Source of the DNA: Enterococcus sp. BWR-S5
GTDB lineage: Bacteria > Bacillota > Bacilli > Lactobacillales > Enterococcaceae
NCBI RefSeq assembly: GCF_016745255.1
Contig: NZ_JADOEQ010000005.1
Location: 140,273 to 204,272, forward strand
Length of the DNA stretch: 64,000 nucleotides
Direction: 5' to 3'
Shown: positions 26,163 through 34,862 of the stretch, one piece after another
How positions within the stretch are numbered: the first letter of the stretch is position 1
Layout of the letters: each line of letters opens with the position of its first letter
Notes under the pieces: generated by a model
The model's database searches: none
What the model saw: only the letters and a program-made list of their open reading frames with translations
What the model was told of the DNA's origin: nothing
Position numbers and translations under genes: made by a program

Positions 26163-26861
26163 ATGTTGAGAGATAGACTGAAAAGCGAGGATTACTTTGA
26201 CGCTTTCATAAAAGAAGATTCTTTACGTGTGGAAAAGTTTGATACAAAATTGAGAAAAAATGAAGTTCGTGAAGATCGTATTCTGCCTGTAAAAGATGGG
26301 AAAAACCGTATTGAAATTGGGCTAGTAATTGCTAAATATTCACGAGGCGATAGTCTTTCTGAATTGAAAAAGGAGTTTACTAATATATTAGATGAATATA
26401 TAGAGCTAGGAACTCAAGGGGTTACTCACGGATACTCTGAGGCGTTAACATTTGTCTCGTTAGCAGTTTTGTTAGAATCAGATAAAGAACAATTAGAGAA
26501 GCTAGCAACAATCGATTTACACCAAGATTCTCTAATGAATTTTCTAATTAATGGAAAAATGACTGAGGAGATATCTAATCAGCATTTGCAAATTGAGGAT
26601 TATAAACCATTATATAACTTGGTTTTTTTGGATGACAAAGAAAGACAGTCAGAACAGCTTAAAACTTTTGTAAACGATGTTTGGTATAAAACGAATGATG
26701 AGATGGGTTGGTACGACTCTCATAAGGAGACAAAGGTAAATATTTACAACGGTTACTGGTGCTTTGAAGCTGCAGCAGTAGCAAAACTGCTAGATATACC
26801 CGATAATAATTTAAAAGATTCACAATATTATCCCTATGATTTGGCTCATTTTGAGGGTTGA
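26163..26861 (+). CDS. PoNi-like immunity protein (DUF1910/DUF1911 type)
   Basis: A 232-residue soluble, acidic protein directly after the toxin gene. The C-terminal YNGYWCFEAAAVAKLLDIPDN is the characteristic segment of DUF1911-containing PoNi immunity proteins, which bind and block PoNe nucleases; the N-terminal helical half fits DUF1910. The ATG is 9 bases after GAGG. Being adjacent and downstream is the normal place for an immunity gene. Not verified by search. Confidence 0.8.
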   Translation: MLRDRLKSEDYFDAFIKEDSLRVEKFDTKLRKNEVREDRILPVKDGKNRIEIGLVIAKYSRGDSLSELKKEFTNILDEYIELGTQGVTHGYSEALTFVSLAVLLESDKEQLEKLATIDLHQDSLMNFLINGKMTEEISNQHLQIEDYKPLYNLVFLDDKERQSEQLKTFVNDVWYKTNDEMGWYDSHKETKVNIYNGYWCFEAAAVAKLLDIPDNNLKDSQYYPYDLAHFEG

Positions 26862-26886
26862 ACGAGAAGAAAAAAGGAGAATATAA

Positions 26887-27192
26887 ATGTTTGTTTTTAT
26901 AATGATATGGATTTCTGGATTAGTCGCTTTAAGATTCGCTCAGGTAAATTTTGGAAGAAAGGGCTATTCAAATGGTGTCGGGCTGGTTATACCAATTGGG
27001 TATGTCTCGTTTCTGTTTCTTTTAAGACAAGCCTCAGGGGGAGGCAATATAGGAATAATGTTGTTGATACATGGTGCTATAGCGGCTTATTATTACGATG
27101 TTTTTTCTACAGAGAAGAAAAAGAATTCTGAACAAAAGTATTTTGAGAAAGAAAATGAGACGAAGAAGGAAGACGAAAAAGTAATAGAATAA
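26887..27192 (+). CDS. Small membrane protein of unknown function
   Basis: A 101-residue protein with three hydrophobic stretches (about 2-17, 30-47 and 54-72) followed by a charged Lys/Glu tail (about 75-101). The ATG follows AAAAAGGAG. It is the last gene of the LXG cassette, 25 bases after the immunity gene, and precedes a terminator. I do not recognise a family. It might be a membrane accessory to immunity or a leftover immunity gene. Confidence 0.65.
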   Translation: MFVFIMIWISGLVALRFAQVNFGRKGYSNGVGLVIPIGYVSFLFLLRQASGGGNIGIMLLIHGAIAAYYYDVFSTEKKKNSEQKYFEKENETKKEDEKVIE

Positions 27193-27218
27193 AGCTCTAT
27201 CAACGCTAAATAATAATT

Positions 27219-27246
27219 AGACCGCCTATCGTCGGGCAGTCTTTTA
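27219..27246 (+). terminator. Weak terminator of the LXG cassette
   Basis: AGACCGCC / GGCAGTCT stem with one mismatch and a following TTTT. Confidence 0.5.
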
Positions 27247-27511
27247 CATAGAAAAAGCAGCCTCTTATAATAAAAGCTGTTCCCGATTGTTCGTTCGCTA
27301 TTTTTAATTGTCCCTTGGGGTATTCCGTTTATAATTAAGATTGTTGATATATAAGAATTCGCACCCCGTCACACTCAGTTGTTCCAACGTTTCACATAGC
27401 AGAGTGTCATGTAACTAAAAAAGCAGTTACCTTTTTGGGCAATTATCCCTGTCTTAATCCAAACACCATGTAACACCTATACAGAATTGATTTTCTTTAT
27501 TCAAACAACAG
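27247..27511. other. Intergenic stretch without a gene
   Basis: About 265 AT-rich bases between the cassette terminator and the terminator of the GH3 operon. Several TATAAT-like and TTGTCC-like words occur but no coding frame follows them. No integrase, att-like repeat or tRNA was found here. Confidence 0.5.
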
Positions 27512-27560
27512 CTAAAAGCGCCTATGTACTAAATATCTAGTACATAGACGCTTTTATTTT
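27512..27560. terminator. Bidirectional terminator after the GH3 gene
   Basis: 18-bp stem AAAAGCGCCTATGTACTA (27514-27531) with its complement at 27538-27555, one mismatch, loop AATATC. A/T tails on both sides allow it to end the minus-strand GH3 unit and stop read-through from the left. Confidence 0.9.
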
Positions 27561-27562
27561 AA

Positions 27563-29782
27563 TTATACCAATTCAAAAGCAGCTTCCTGTGTATCTGTGC
27601 TGTTTGGCCCAACGAAGGCAATGAATGTACCATTTTCTGCTTCGTAGTTCATTGAGCATGTATAGAATTTCAGCTCTTCTCGAGTCAGTGTAAATGCTAC
27701 TGTTACTGTAGCGTGTTCGGCAATCTGAACTTTTTTGAATTGCTTCAGCTCCTTAATTGGTCGAACAACTGAGCCCACTACATCTTGGATATAGAGTTGA
27801 ACGGTTTCAAGACACGCACGGTTAGAAGTGTTTTCAATTTGTACGCTGATTGTCAGCTCCTCTGACATTTTCGTATCACTTAAGGTTAAGCCTGAGTAAT
27901 GGATATCGCTGTAGCTTAGCCCATAACCGAATGGAAAGAGTGGCGCATTTGGACTATCAAGATATTTGGATACGAAGCGTCCGGAATGTGTCGCGCTGGT
28001 CAATGGTCGACCTGTTTTGAATTCATTATAATAAATTGGTAATTGTCCAACCGAATAAGGGAAGCTCATGCTTAATCTTCCGGATGGATTTGTTTGACCA
28101 AACAGGATATCAGCAATTGCGTGACCACCTTCTGTTCCCGGGAACCAGACCTGAAGAATGGCATCAATGGTTTCTGCTTCCTCAGTCAAGACAAGCGGAC
28201 GTCCGCTAATTGAAAGTAAGATAGTTTTTTTATTCAGTACAATTAGCTGCTTCATGAACTCTCTTTGAATTTGAGGCAGGCGGATATCGGTTCGACTGCC
28301 GGCTTCACCGCTTTGCATCGTATGTTCGCCCATTGCAAAAATGATAGTGTCTGCTTTTTCAGCTGCGGCTAGTGCACTTTCTAAATAGGTTTTCTTCTCT
28401 TCATCAGACAGTGACAGACTATCAATCATATCTTTTGTCGCACCGAACTCCCCAAGGAAATCATAGCTTTCCAGCATGTCGCAGCCTTTCTCAACACAAA
28501 GGTTTTCTGGTTTAAGATAGCTTTCGAGACCAGCTTTGATAGAAACCGTGTCAGAGGTTTGCCCATGAACAGCCCAAAGACCAATCAATTCTTGATTATC
28601 TCCGTAAGGACCAACTAATAGGATTTTTTCATCTGCCTGAGGATTGAGCGGTAGAAGGTTGTTTTTATTTTTCAGTAAGACGACAGATTCAGCTGCTACT
28701 TTTTTAGCAAGTGCTCGATGGTCTTCTTTCAACAACGTTTCCTTTTCTTTCGCTTCACTTGCTCCTCTATATGGATCTTCAAAAAGACCCAGCTCGTTTT
28801 TCAGCTTCAGTACGCGAAGGACAGCTTGATTAATCAGCTCACCATCAATTCGTCCGTCTTTCAATAGAGGCTGCAACTCATTTGCATAGCAAGGCGATTT
28901 CATGTCAATATCATTGGTTGCTTTCATCGCCAGATAAGCAGCTTCTTTATTATCTTTAGCAATGCCGTGATCAATCAATTCTCTCACCGCCGCATAGTCG
29001 GAAATGATTACACCGTCAAACCCCCATTCCTCCCGAAGGATATCCTTTAGAATAAATTCATTTCCCGTAACTGGAACACCATCATAGGTATTGAAGGAGG
29101 TCATGACCATTTTGCAGCCGGCATCAACCGCAGATTTATAGCTGGGAAGGTAGTCCTGTCTCAAGCGTCTTTCGGACATGTCAACGGTGTTGTATTCTCT
29201 TCCTGCTTCCGCTGCGCCATAAGCAGCAAAATGTTTCACACAGGAAGCAATTCCTTCTTGTTTATCTAAATTCTTTTGCAGTCCGTTAACCATAGCAGAG
29301 GCATAGGCTGCATTCAATAAGCTGTCTTCGCCCGTAGATTCCAGGCATCGTCCCCAACGGGCATCTCTGACTAAATCGACCATCGGAGCAAAAGTAACAT
29401 GTGCACCGCCAGCCTGTGATTCCTTTCCGATGATTGTATATGCTTCTTCTATCAAGTCTGGATTCCAAGAGGCACCAAGACCAAGCGGGATAGGGAAGAC
29501 TGTCCGATAACCATAAATGATATCAGCCATAAATAATAACGGGATTTGATGGCGAGATTTTTCAAGATAAGTTTGTTGAATTTCTTTCGTTTTTGCTGCA
29601 CCCGCTACGTTGAGTACAGACCCGACATTGCTTAATATCTCATCAGAGATGCCTAGCTTTTGCTGCGGACCAACGGTTAATGCGGAGGTGTTAAAAAACT
29701 CACCTGATAGCTGAACGAGCTGTCCTACTTTTTCTGTCCAAGTAAGGGAATGGAGCAGCTCCTGTAATTTTTCTTCTTTCAT
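27563..29782 (-). CDS. Glycoside hydrolase family 3 beta-glycosidase
   Basis: A 739-residue cytoplasmic GH3 enzyme with the usual order: N-terminal TIM barrel with KHF (183-185), the nucleophile D262 in GVIISDYAAV, an alpha/beta sandwich with GEHTMQSGEAGSRTDIRLP, and a C-terminal fibronectin-III-like domain. There is no signal peptide. The RBS AGGAGG is 9 bases before the ATG. It follows an EIIC gene of the cellobiose family by 22 bases, so an internalised beta-glucoside (probably phosphorylated or a related glycoside) is the likely substrate; beta-xylosidase activity is possible. Confidence 0.9.
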   Translation of the reverse strand: MKEEKLQELLHSLTWTEKVGQLVQLSGEFFNTSALTVGPQQKLGISDEILSNVGSVLNVAGAAKTKEIQQTYLEKSRHQIPLLFMADIIYGYRTVFPIPLGLGASWNPDLIEEAYTIIGKESQAGGAHVTFAPMVDLVRDARWGRCLESTGEDSLLNAAYASAMVNGLQKNLDKQEGIASCVKHFAAYGAAEAGREYNTVDMSERRLRQDYLPSYKSAVDAGCKMVMTSFNTYDGVPVTGNEFILKDILREEWGFDGVIISDYAAVRELIDHGIAKDNKEAAYLAMKATNDIDMKSPCYANELQPLLKDGRIDGELINQAVLRVLKLKNELGLFEDPYRGASEAKEKETLLKEDHRALAKKVAAESVVLLKNKNNLLPLNPQADEKILLVGPYGDNQELIGLWAVHGQTSDTVSIKAGLESYLKPENLCVEKGCDMLESYDFLGEFGATKDMIDSLSLSDEEKKTYLESALAAAEKADTIIFAMGEHTMQSGEAGSRTDIRLPQIQREFMKQLIVLNKKTILLSISGRPLVLTEEAETIDAILQVWFPGTEGGHAIADILFGQTNPSGRLSMSFPYSVGQLPIYYNEFKTGRPLTSATHSGRFVSKYLDSPNAPLFPFGYGLSYSDIHYSGLTLSDTKMSEELTISVQIENTSNRACLETVQLYIQDVVGSVVRPIKELKQFKKVQIAEHATVTVAFTLTREELKFYTCSMNYEAENGTFIAFVGPNSTDTQEAAFELV

Positions 29783-29804
29783 GATAGTGCCTCCTGATTA
29801 AAGA

Positions 29805-31076
29805 TTATTCTTTTTCTGCTTCTTGTTCCAAGCGATAAGTTTCGTTATCCAATGCCTTGAACCATGGATACCATAGTAATGGGGATAGGATAAGCTGGAT
29901 GAATAGCTGCAGAAGAATAATGGAAATACTCCCTTGAACAGCTGCATGAAAACCAATTGGCAAACCAAAAATTGCCTGTACTCCGGAAAAATGAGCAACT
30001 AAACCGGTTTTTGTCAGTAAATAGGCTAAGAGTAAAGCGATTGAATTATTTGTAATGAATGGTACCGCCAGTCTGAAGTTTAAAACTAAAGGCGTACCGA
30101 AAATAACAGGCTCAGTAATACCGAAAAGCGCAGGAACTATTGAGACTTTCCCGACCTCACGGAATTGCTTGCTTTTCGCTCTCATCATAAGTAGAACCAG
30201 ACCAAGTGCCATACCGCCCCAAGTGATAATGTTGAAAAATGCTAACCCGGTAATATTTGGTGGTGTTTGACCGGCAGCAACGGCATTTAGATTTTCGACA
30301 TCCATTGCCATCCATAACGCAGTGACAATTGGCATAACTACATTAGTACCGTGAATACCGAAAAACCAAAGAATTTGCTGTACAAGAGAAATGATGATGA
30401 CAGCACCAATGGAGCCGCCAATCCCTTGAAGGGGCTTTTGAATAATTGTATAGACAAATTCATGCATATTTTCGAATGAGGTCATACTGAAAAGTGAAGA
30501 AATAAGTATGAAAACCAGTGCAATCAAAATGGTTGGAAGGATGGACTCAAAAACCTTTGTTACCATCGGCGGAACTCCATCAGGCATTTTGATTGTCCAA
30601 CCTTTGCGCTTAATTCCTAAGTACAATCTAGCGCTGACAAGTCCGACAAACATCGCGGAAAAAACACCGGGAGCTCCCAGCCAAGTTGTAGGAATCGCCG
30701 TAATATCTTCTGGTATTGTACCAAGAGGGGTAATAATCAAGAAACATAATAAAGAAATAATACCTGCAGAAATTCCGTCCTCTGTTTCATCAAGGTTCCT
30801 TACAAGCTGATAAGCCATTAGTACAACGACATACAGAGCCATAGCCCCAATCGTGATGGCATTCAGTTTAGAAAATAAATCTGAATAGTTGGTTAAAAAG
30901 GATAGGAAGGGTAGTGATGACGGTAAAACCATCAATAGTACAGCGATTGATCCTATCAATACAGGTCCTAAAGTTCCCATCATCGCCCCTGAAATGGCTT
31001 TAAGATAGGGACTGTTCCCCATTTTGTCGAAAAAAGGGCTTAATCGATCAAATAAATTGCTGATCTTTGTTTTCAA
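29805..31076 (-). CDS. PTS cellobiose/lichenan-family EIIC permease
   Basis: A 423-residue membrane protein with about 10 segments. GIHGTNVVMPIVTALWMAMDVEN and ALFGITEPVIFGTPLVLNFRLAVPF mark the Lac-family EIIC (cellobiose, chitobiose, lichenan). I prefer TTG 31076: AAAGGAG directly abuts the ATG at 31085, leaving no room, but is 9 bases from the TTG. No EIIA or EIIB gene is nearby, so those proteins must come from elsewhere. It is co-transcribed with the GH3 gene and downstream of two AraC genes. Confidence 0.9.
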   Translation of the reverse strand: MKTKISNLFDRLSPFFDKMGNSPYLKAISGAMMGTLGPVLIGSIAVLLMVLPSSLPFLSFLTNYSDLFSKLNAITIGAMALYVVVLMAYQLVRNLDETEDGISAGIISLLCFLIITPLGTIPEDITAIPTTWLGAPGVFSAMFVGLVSARLYLGIKRKGWTIKMPDGVPPMVTKVFESILPTILIALVFILISSLFSMTSFENMHEFVYTIIQKPLQGIGGSIGAVIIISLVQQILWFFGIHGTNVVMPIVTALWMAMDVENLNAVAAGQTPPNITGLAFFNIITWGGMALGLVLLMMRAKSKQFREVGKVSIVPALFGITEPVIFGTPLVLNFRLAVPFITNNSIALLLAYLLTKTGLVAHFSGVQAIFGLPIGFHAAVQGSISIILLQLFIQLILSPLLWYPWFKALDNETYRLEQEAEKE

Positions 31077-31107
31077 GAAAAACATCTCCTTTAGCTTTGA
31101 TACCTGT

Positions 31108-31126
31108 ATTATATTCGTAAGCGCTT
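31108..31126 (-). promoter_or_regulatory. Promoter element of the EIIC-GH3 operon with cre-like core
   Basis: On the minus strand TATAAT occupies 31113-31108 and AAGCGCTT lies at 31126-31119 in the spacer region. The core matches the centre of CcpA sites but the flanks fit poorly. No clear -35 is seen, which would suit an AraC-activated promoter. Confidence 0.45.
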
Positions 31127-31167
31127 TACAAGTCTTTCCGAAATTTTACGAGAAATCGGTCATATTT

Positions 31168-31989
31168 TTACGTTAGAAATTGTTGGCGATATTGTTTTGG
31201 GGAACTCCCATAATGTTCTTTAAATGCGAGATAGAAAGATTTTACACTGCCAAAACCGCATTCGTTTGAGATGGATAAAATGGTCAAATCGGTATCTCTC
31301 AATAGAGAATAGGCTTTATTAAGACGAACTGATTTCAGATATTCAATAAAGGTAATCCCCATAAACTGCTTATAATATCGAGAAAAATAGGAGGTATTGT
31401 AATTAAAAGTCGTTGCTACTTCTTCCAGTGTTAAATTTCTGTTGTAGTTGTCTTCAATAAATCGGTTGACTTTCCTAAGCTGATCCAGATTTTTTACGGA
31501 GCGGATATCTTTGATTTCAACCGTTGGAATACTGAAGGATTCCAGTAAGACAGAAATAATCTCATACACTTTGCTCATGACTAAAGCGCGTTTGGCAATG
31601 CTGTCTTCTTGGTAAATCGTATGAATTTCTTTAATCAGTTGTATAAGCACAGGATGCTGAGAGAGCTCCTTTTCAAAATAAATCGACTGCGTATAGGTAT
31701 CTTCTGTCAGCTGTCGAATAAAGCTTAAGGGAAACTGTATGACAAACACCTGACTTGGTTCAGGTGTTTTTGTGGAGTGGATGATATTGCTGTTAATCAA
31801 AAACAGATGATTCTTTCTAACCTGATGGATGGACTGCGGGTATCTGATTTCCAACAAGCCATCTAGACATAGCAGCAGTTCCATGCTGCTGTGCCAGTGG
31901 GGGAGTATCAATCGTTCGGTGTCCTTAGAGTGGAACTCAAAAATTTTAAATGGATATTTTTTACTTGGAATGATTTTTTCGTGCTTCAT
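31168..31989 (-). CDS. AraC-family transcriptional regulator
   Basis: A 273-residue AraC regulator: a cupin N-terminus (LILPHWHSSMELLLCLDG) and a C-terminal double helix-turn-helix (LTLEEVATTFNYNTSYFSRYYKQFMGITF ... CGFGSVKSFYLAFKEHYGSSPKQYR). The start at 31989 lies 9 bases from GGGAGG; the ATG at 31995 is only 3 bases away. It immediately precedes the EIIC-GH3 operon on the same strand and probably activates it in response to a beta-glucoside. Confidence 0.88.
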   Translation of the reverse strand: MKHEKIIPSKKYPFKIFEFHSKDTERLILPHWHSSMELLLCLDGLLEIRYPQSIHQVRKNHLFLINSNIIHSTKTPEPSQVFVIQFPLSFIRQLTEDTYTQSIYFEKELSQHPVLIQLIKEIHTIYQEDSIAKRALVMSKVYEIISVLLESFSIPTVEIKDIRSVKNLDQLRKVNRFIEDNYNRNLTLEEVATTFNYNTSYFSRYYKQFMGITFIEYLKSVRLNKAYSLLRDTDLTILSISNECGFGSVKSFYLAFKEHYGSSPKQYRQQFLT

Positions 31990-32135
31990 TCTCATTTTCC
32001 TCCCAATACAGTTGTAAGAAAAAGCCTATTGTTTGTGCTGCGCCAAAGCAACTAGTGATTGCTAGATTAAATGATGCTGTGTTCAAAAAAAGTGAGCTAC
32101 ACGCTTTTTTATCTCCAGAAAAAGAAACGTAAAAG

Positions 32136-33005
32136 CTACCCAATCTTCCTATAAATGCTTGGTGATAACCCTGTTCGTTTTTTGAACAAGCGGCTGAAAT
32201 AGGCAAAATTCTCCAAGCCGATTTCCATCGCAATCTCTTGAATCGACTGATTGGAGTACCTAAGCAGATCCTTCGCATACGAAATTTTTTTATTAATTTG
32301 ATAGTTTATAGGGGGTTGTCCGATATAACGGGAAAAATCTTTGTTCAATTGATACTTGTTAACATGAAAAAGCTTTTCCAGCTGTTCCATAGAGATTGAC
32401 TCTTTGAAATGCTGATCCAAGAAATCTTTCATAGCCAAGACGTGATTCGGAATTTCTTCATAAGTAAAATCCAACTGATTTTTTTGCAGCAGCAATTCAT
32501 TCAATAATTGATGAAGCAACACAGAGCTTTGATAATCTGTTTGGGCGTGCTGGCTTTCCTGCAGCAGCAAAAGCTGATTGATAATGAGGTGGATTGGATT
32601 ATTCAAAGGCGGTGTGTCGGTATGAAAAACATTTGTCCCGTTTCGCATAAACTCCTGATAAAAGGCCTCTGACATTCCGCCAAAAAAATGAACCCAGTCC
32701 ATTTCCCAAGGTTCGTCACTAATTGTTTGGTAATGCTGATACTCTCGGCAGTCGATAAAGAAGATATCACCACTTTTCAACAAGAATTCCTGTTCTTTAT
32801 AGACAAGTCGTCCTTGGCCTGAATGAGTGAATTTCATTAAAAACGAAGGTAGGTTTGCTCGTTCGGTGTAGTAAGGCTGATGCGCCTTGAAGTGACCAAT
32901 TTCTTGAACGTAGTAAAAAAGCTCTTTGCTCCTCTGGTCGGGTGTATTGATATAACGAGTGGAGTCGGGACTCCACGAATGATTTGCCTTTTCCCAGTAG
33001 CTCAT
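32136..33005 (-). CDS. AraC-family regulator, probable rhamnose-operon activator
   Basis: A 289-residue AraC regulator. The N-terminal sensor has YTERANLPSFLMKFTHSGQG and LKSGDIFFIDCREYQHYQ; the C-terminal DNA-binding domain spans about 190-289 and ends GLENFAYFSRLFKKRTGLSPSIYRKIG. The ATG is preceded by AAAGGAG. It is divergent from rhaB across a 387-base gap, the usual place for a rha activator, so control of rhaBADM is the best guess. It could instead serve the GH3 operon, which also lies downstream. Confidence 0.85.
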   Translation of the reverse strand: MSYWEKANHSWSPDSTRYINTPDQRSKELFYYVQEIGHFKAHQPYYTERANLPSFLMKFTHSGQGRLVYKEQEFLLKSGDIFFIDCREYQHYQTISDEPWEMDWVHFFGGMSEAFYQEFMRNGTNVFHTDTPPLNNPIHLIINQLLLLQESQHAQTDYQSSVLLHQLLNELLLQKNQLDFTYEEIPNHVLAMKDFLDQHFKESISMEQLEKLFHVNKYQLNKDFSRYIGQPPINYQINKKISYAKDLLRYSNQSIQEIAMEIGLENFAYFSRLFKKRTGLSPSIYRKIG

Positions 33006-33392
33006 GAAAATGCTCCTTTCGGTGGCTATACAGATGCTGCTAAATCCTTACCTGACAAAAATAGAAATCATGAATAATAAAGAGAGGCAACGAGATTTAG
33101 TTTACAGAATTTATATGCCAATATAGTGCAATTATATATCAAAAATGTGTGATGTAAAAGAGTTCGATTGATACTATCATTACTTTGTAAGCAAAAACAC
33201 AGTTGAAGTAATAAAATGAAATGATATCGCTTTATTTTATATGAAATCTCTAATCTACTCTATACATATGAGGCAACTTCTTACTTTAGGAGAAACAAGA
33301 AATGCTGAAAGTACGGAGAGGGATGTCTGCTGTTTTTGGGACAAAAAAATAGAGTTTCTATCTATCAAAAAAGTGAAATAGAAGGTGAAAAA
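33006..33392. other. Divergent control region between AraC gene and rhaB
   Basis: A 387-base AT-rich region with no clear consensus promoter, as expected for an AraC-activated operon. It contains one possible leader reading frame (33302-33352). Confidence 0.45.
33302..33352 (+). CDS. Possible 16-residue leader peptide before rhaB
   Basis: ATG at 33302 lies 9 bases after TTAGGAG and opens a frame MLKVRRGMSAVFGTKK ending at TAG 33350-33352, 40 bases before rhaB. The good ribosome binding site is the only support; no known leader matches. Confidence 0.25.
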   Translation: MLKVRRGMSAVFGTKK

Positions 33393-34862
33393 ATGACAGA
33401 AACTTATATTGCTGTGGACATTGGTGCTTCCAGTGGTCGGTTGATGAAGAGTGAGCTGCAAGCTAATGGTCAACTCACATTAGAAGAGATTCATCGCTTT
33501 AAGAATGGTTTTAGAATGAAGGATGGTCATGACCGATGGGCGATTCATCATTTAATAAATGAGATTCTTATTGGTTTGGAAAAACTAAAAAAGTCAGGCG
33601 TTACGAAATGTTACATCGGCATTGATACATGGGCAGTTGATTATTGTCTAATCGATCGGTCCGGCGACTTGTTGGAAGAGCCCATTTCCTACAGAGATAC
33701 ACGAACAGAGAGCGCAGTACAGGCGTTTACAGCAGAATGTTCATTAGAAAGGCTCTATGAAAAAACAGGTATTCAGATTCAACCCTTCAATACCATTTTT
33801 CAGCTATTTGTTGAGAGTCAGGAAAAGCTCAATAAAGCAGAAAAACTGTTACTGATACCTGATTATCTAGGTTATGTTTTCACAGGAAATGCTGTAACAG
33901 AAAAGACCAATGCCTCAACCATGCAGCTCCTTAATCCTGATTCGCAGGATTGGGATGAAGAGTTATTGTCATTGGCAGGCATTAAGAAAGAACTACTATC
34001 GCCATTGACAGATTCAGGAACCATATTAGGACAATTGAAAAAAGAGCAGTTCCCAACGTTTGATTTACCGGAAGCGACATTTATTACTGTTGCAACCCAT
34101 GACACGGCTTCGGCAGTTATTGGAACACCGGGCGAAGGAGACGATTGGGCCTATATCAGTAGTGGTACTTGGTCACTATTGGGGATCGAAACAACGTTGT
34201 TTAATGTATCAAGAGAGGCCTTCTTTGAAAACTATACGAATGAGTGGGGCGCACATAATACGATTCGCTTTTTGAAAAATATTATGGGGATGTGGCTGAT
34301 ACAGGAAGTTGCTCGTATGCAGGACTATCAGTATACCTATGCAGAGCTGGCAGATTTAGCGGAGGCAACACCTGCATTTCAGCAGTTCATTGACGTAAAT
34401 GATCCAAGCTTCCTTAATCCGAATAACATGATTGAGGCAATTCAGGATTATTGCAGAAAAACAAAGCAGAGGATTCCAGAATCCGCGGGAGAGCTGGCAC
34501 GTTGTATCTATGATAATTTGGCTTTATGTTATGCAATAGAGTTGGAAAAAATGGAACAGCTGACAGGAACCGGAAAAAAAATCGATAAGCTGCACATTGT
34601 TGGCGGAGGATCAAATAATCTCTTTTTGAATCAGTTAACCGCAAATGCTGCAGGAATTGTTATAGAGGCAGGACCGGGTGAAGCGACGGCTATTGGTAAT
34701 ATTCTCTTGCAAATGATTACTACCGGCGTGTTCAGTGATTTGAAAGAGGCACGCAAGGTGATTCAGCAATCCTTTGAGATTTCTGTACACGAACCGAAAA
34801 AGTTCGATAAAACAATTATTAATGACTATAAAAACTTTTTAAAGGAGCGAACAGCTAGATGA
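33393..34862 (+). CDS. rhaB: Rhamnulokinase
   Basis: A 489-residue FGGY-family kinase that phosphorylates L-rhamnulose. Signatures: AVDIGASSGRLM at the N-terminus, GIDTWAVDYCLID, VATHDTASAV, YISSGTWSLLGIE, and the C-terminal HIVGGGSNNLFLNQLTANA. ATG 33393 follows AAGGTG; the upstream in-frame ATG at 33336 would add residues absent from the family. It overlaps rhaA by four bases (ATGA), starting the rhaBADM operon. Confidence 0.95.
   Translation: MTETYIAVDIGASSGRLMKSELQANGQLTLEEIHRFKNGFRMKDGHDRWAIHHLINEILIGLEKLKKSGVTKCYIGIDTWAVDYCLIDRSGDLLEEPISYRDTRTESAVQAFTAECSLERLYEKTGIQIQPFNTIFQLFVESQEKLNKAEKLLLIPDYLGYVFTGNAVTEKTNASTMQLLNPDSQDWDEELLSLAGIKKELLSPLTDSGTILGQLKKEQFPTFDLPEATFITVATHDTASAVIGTPGEGDDWAYISSGTWSLLGIETTLFNVSREAFFENYTNEWGAHNTIRFLKNIMGMWLIQEVARMQDYQYTYAELADLAEATPAFQQFIDVNDPSFLNPNNMIEAIQDYCRKTKQRIPESAGELARCIYDNLALCYAIELEKMEQLTGTGKKIDKLHIVGGGSNNLFLNQLTANAAGIVIEAGPGEATAIGNILLQMITTGVFSDLKEARKVIQQSFEISVHEPKKFDKTIINDYKNFLKERTAR

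Noticed and set aside
23954..27192. Prophage or integrative element carrying the LXG cassette.
   Set aside because: No integrase, recombinase, phage gene or att-like duplication is visible at either side.
31961..32278. A 105-codon minus-strand frame covering the gap between the two AraC genes.
   Set aside because: It overlaps the end of one AraC gene in another frame and has no ribosome binding site or recognisable domain; probably chance.
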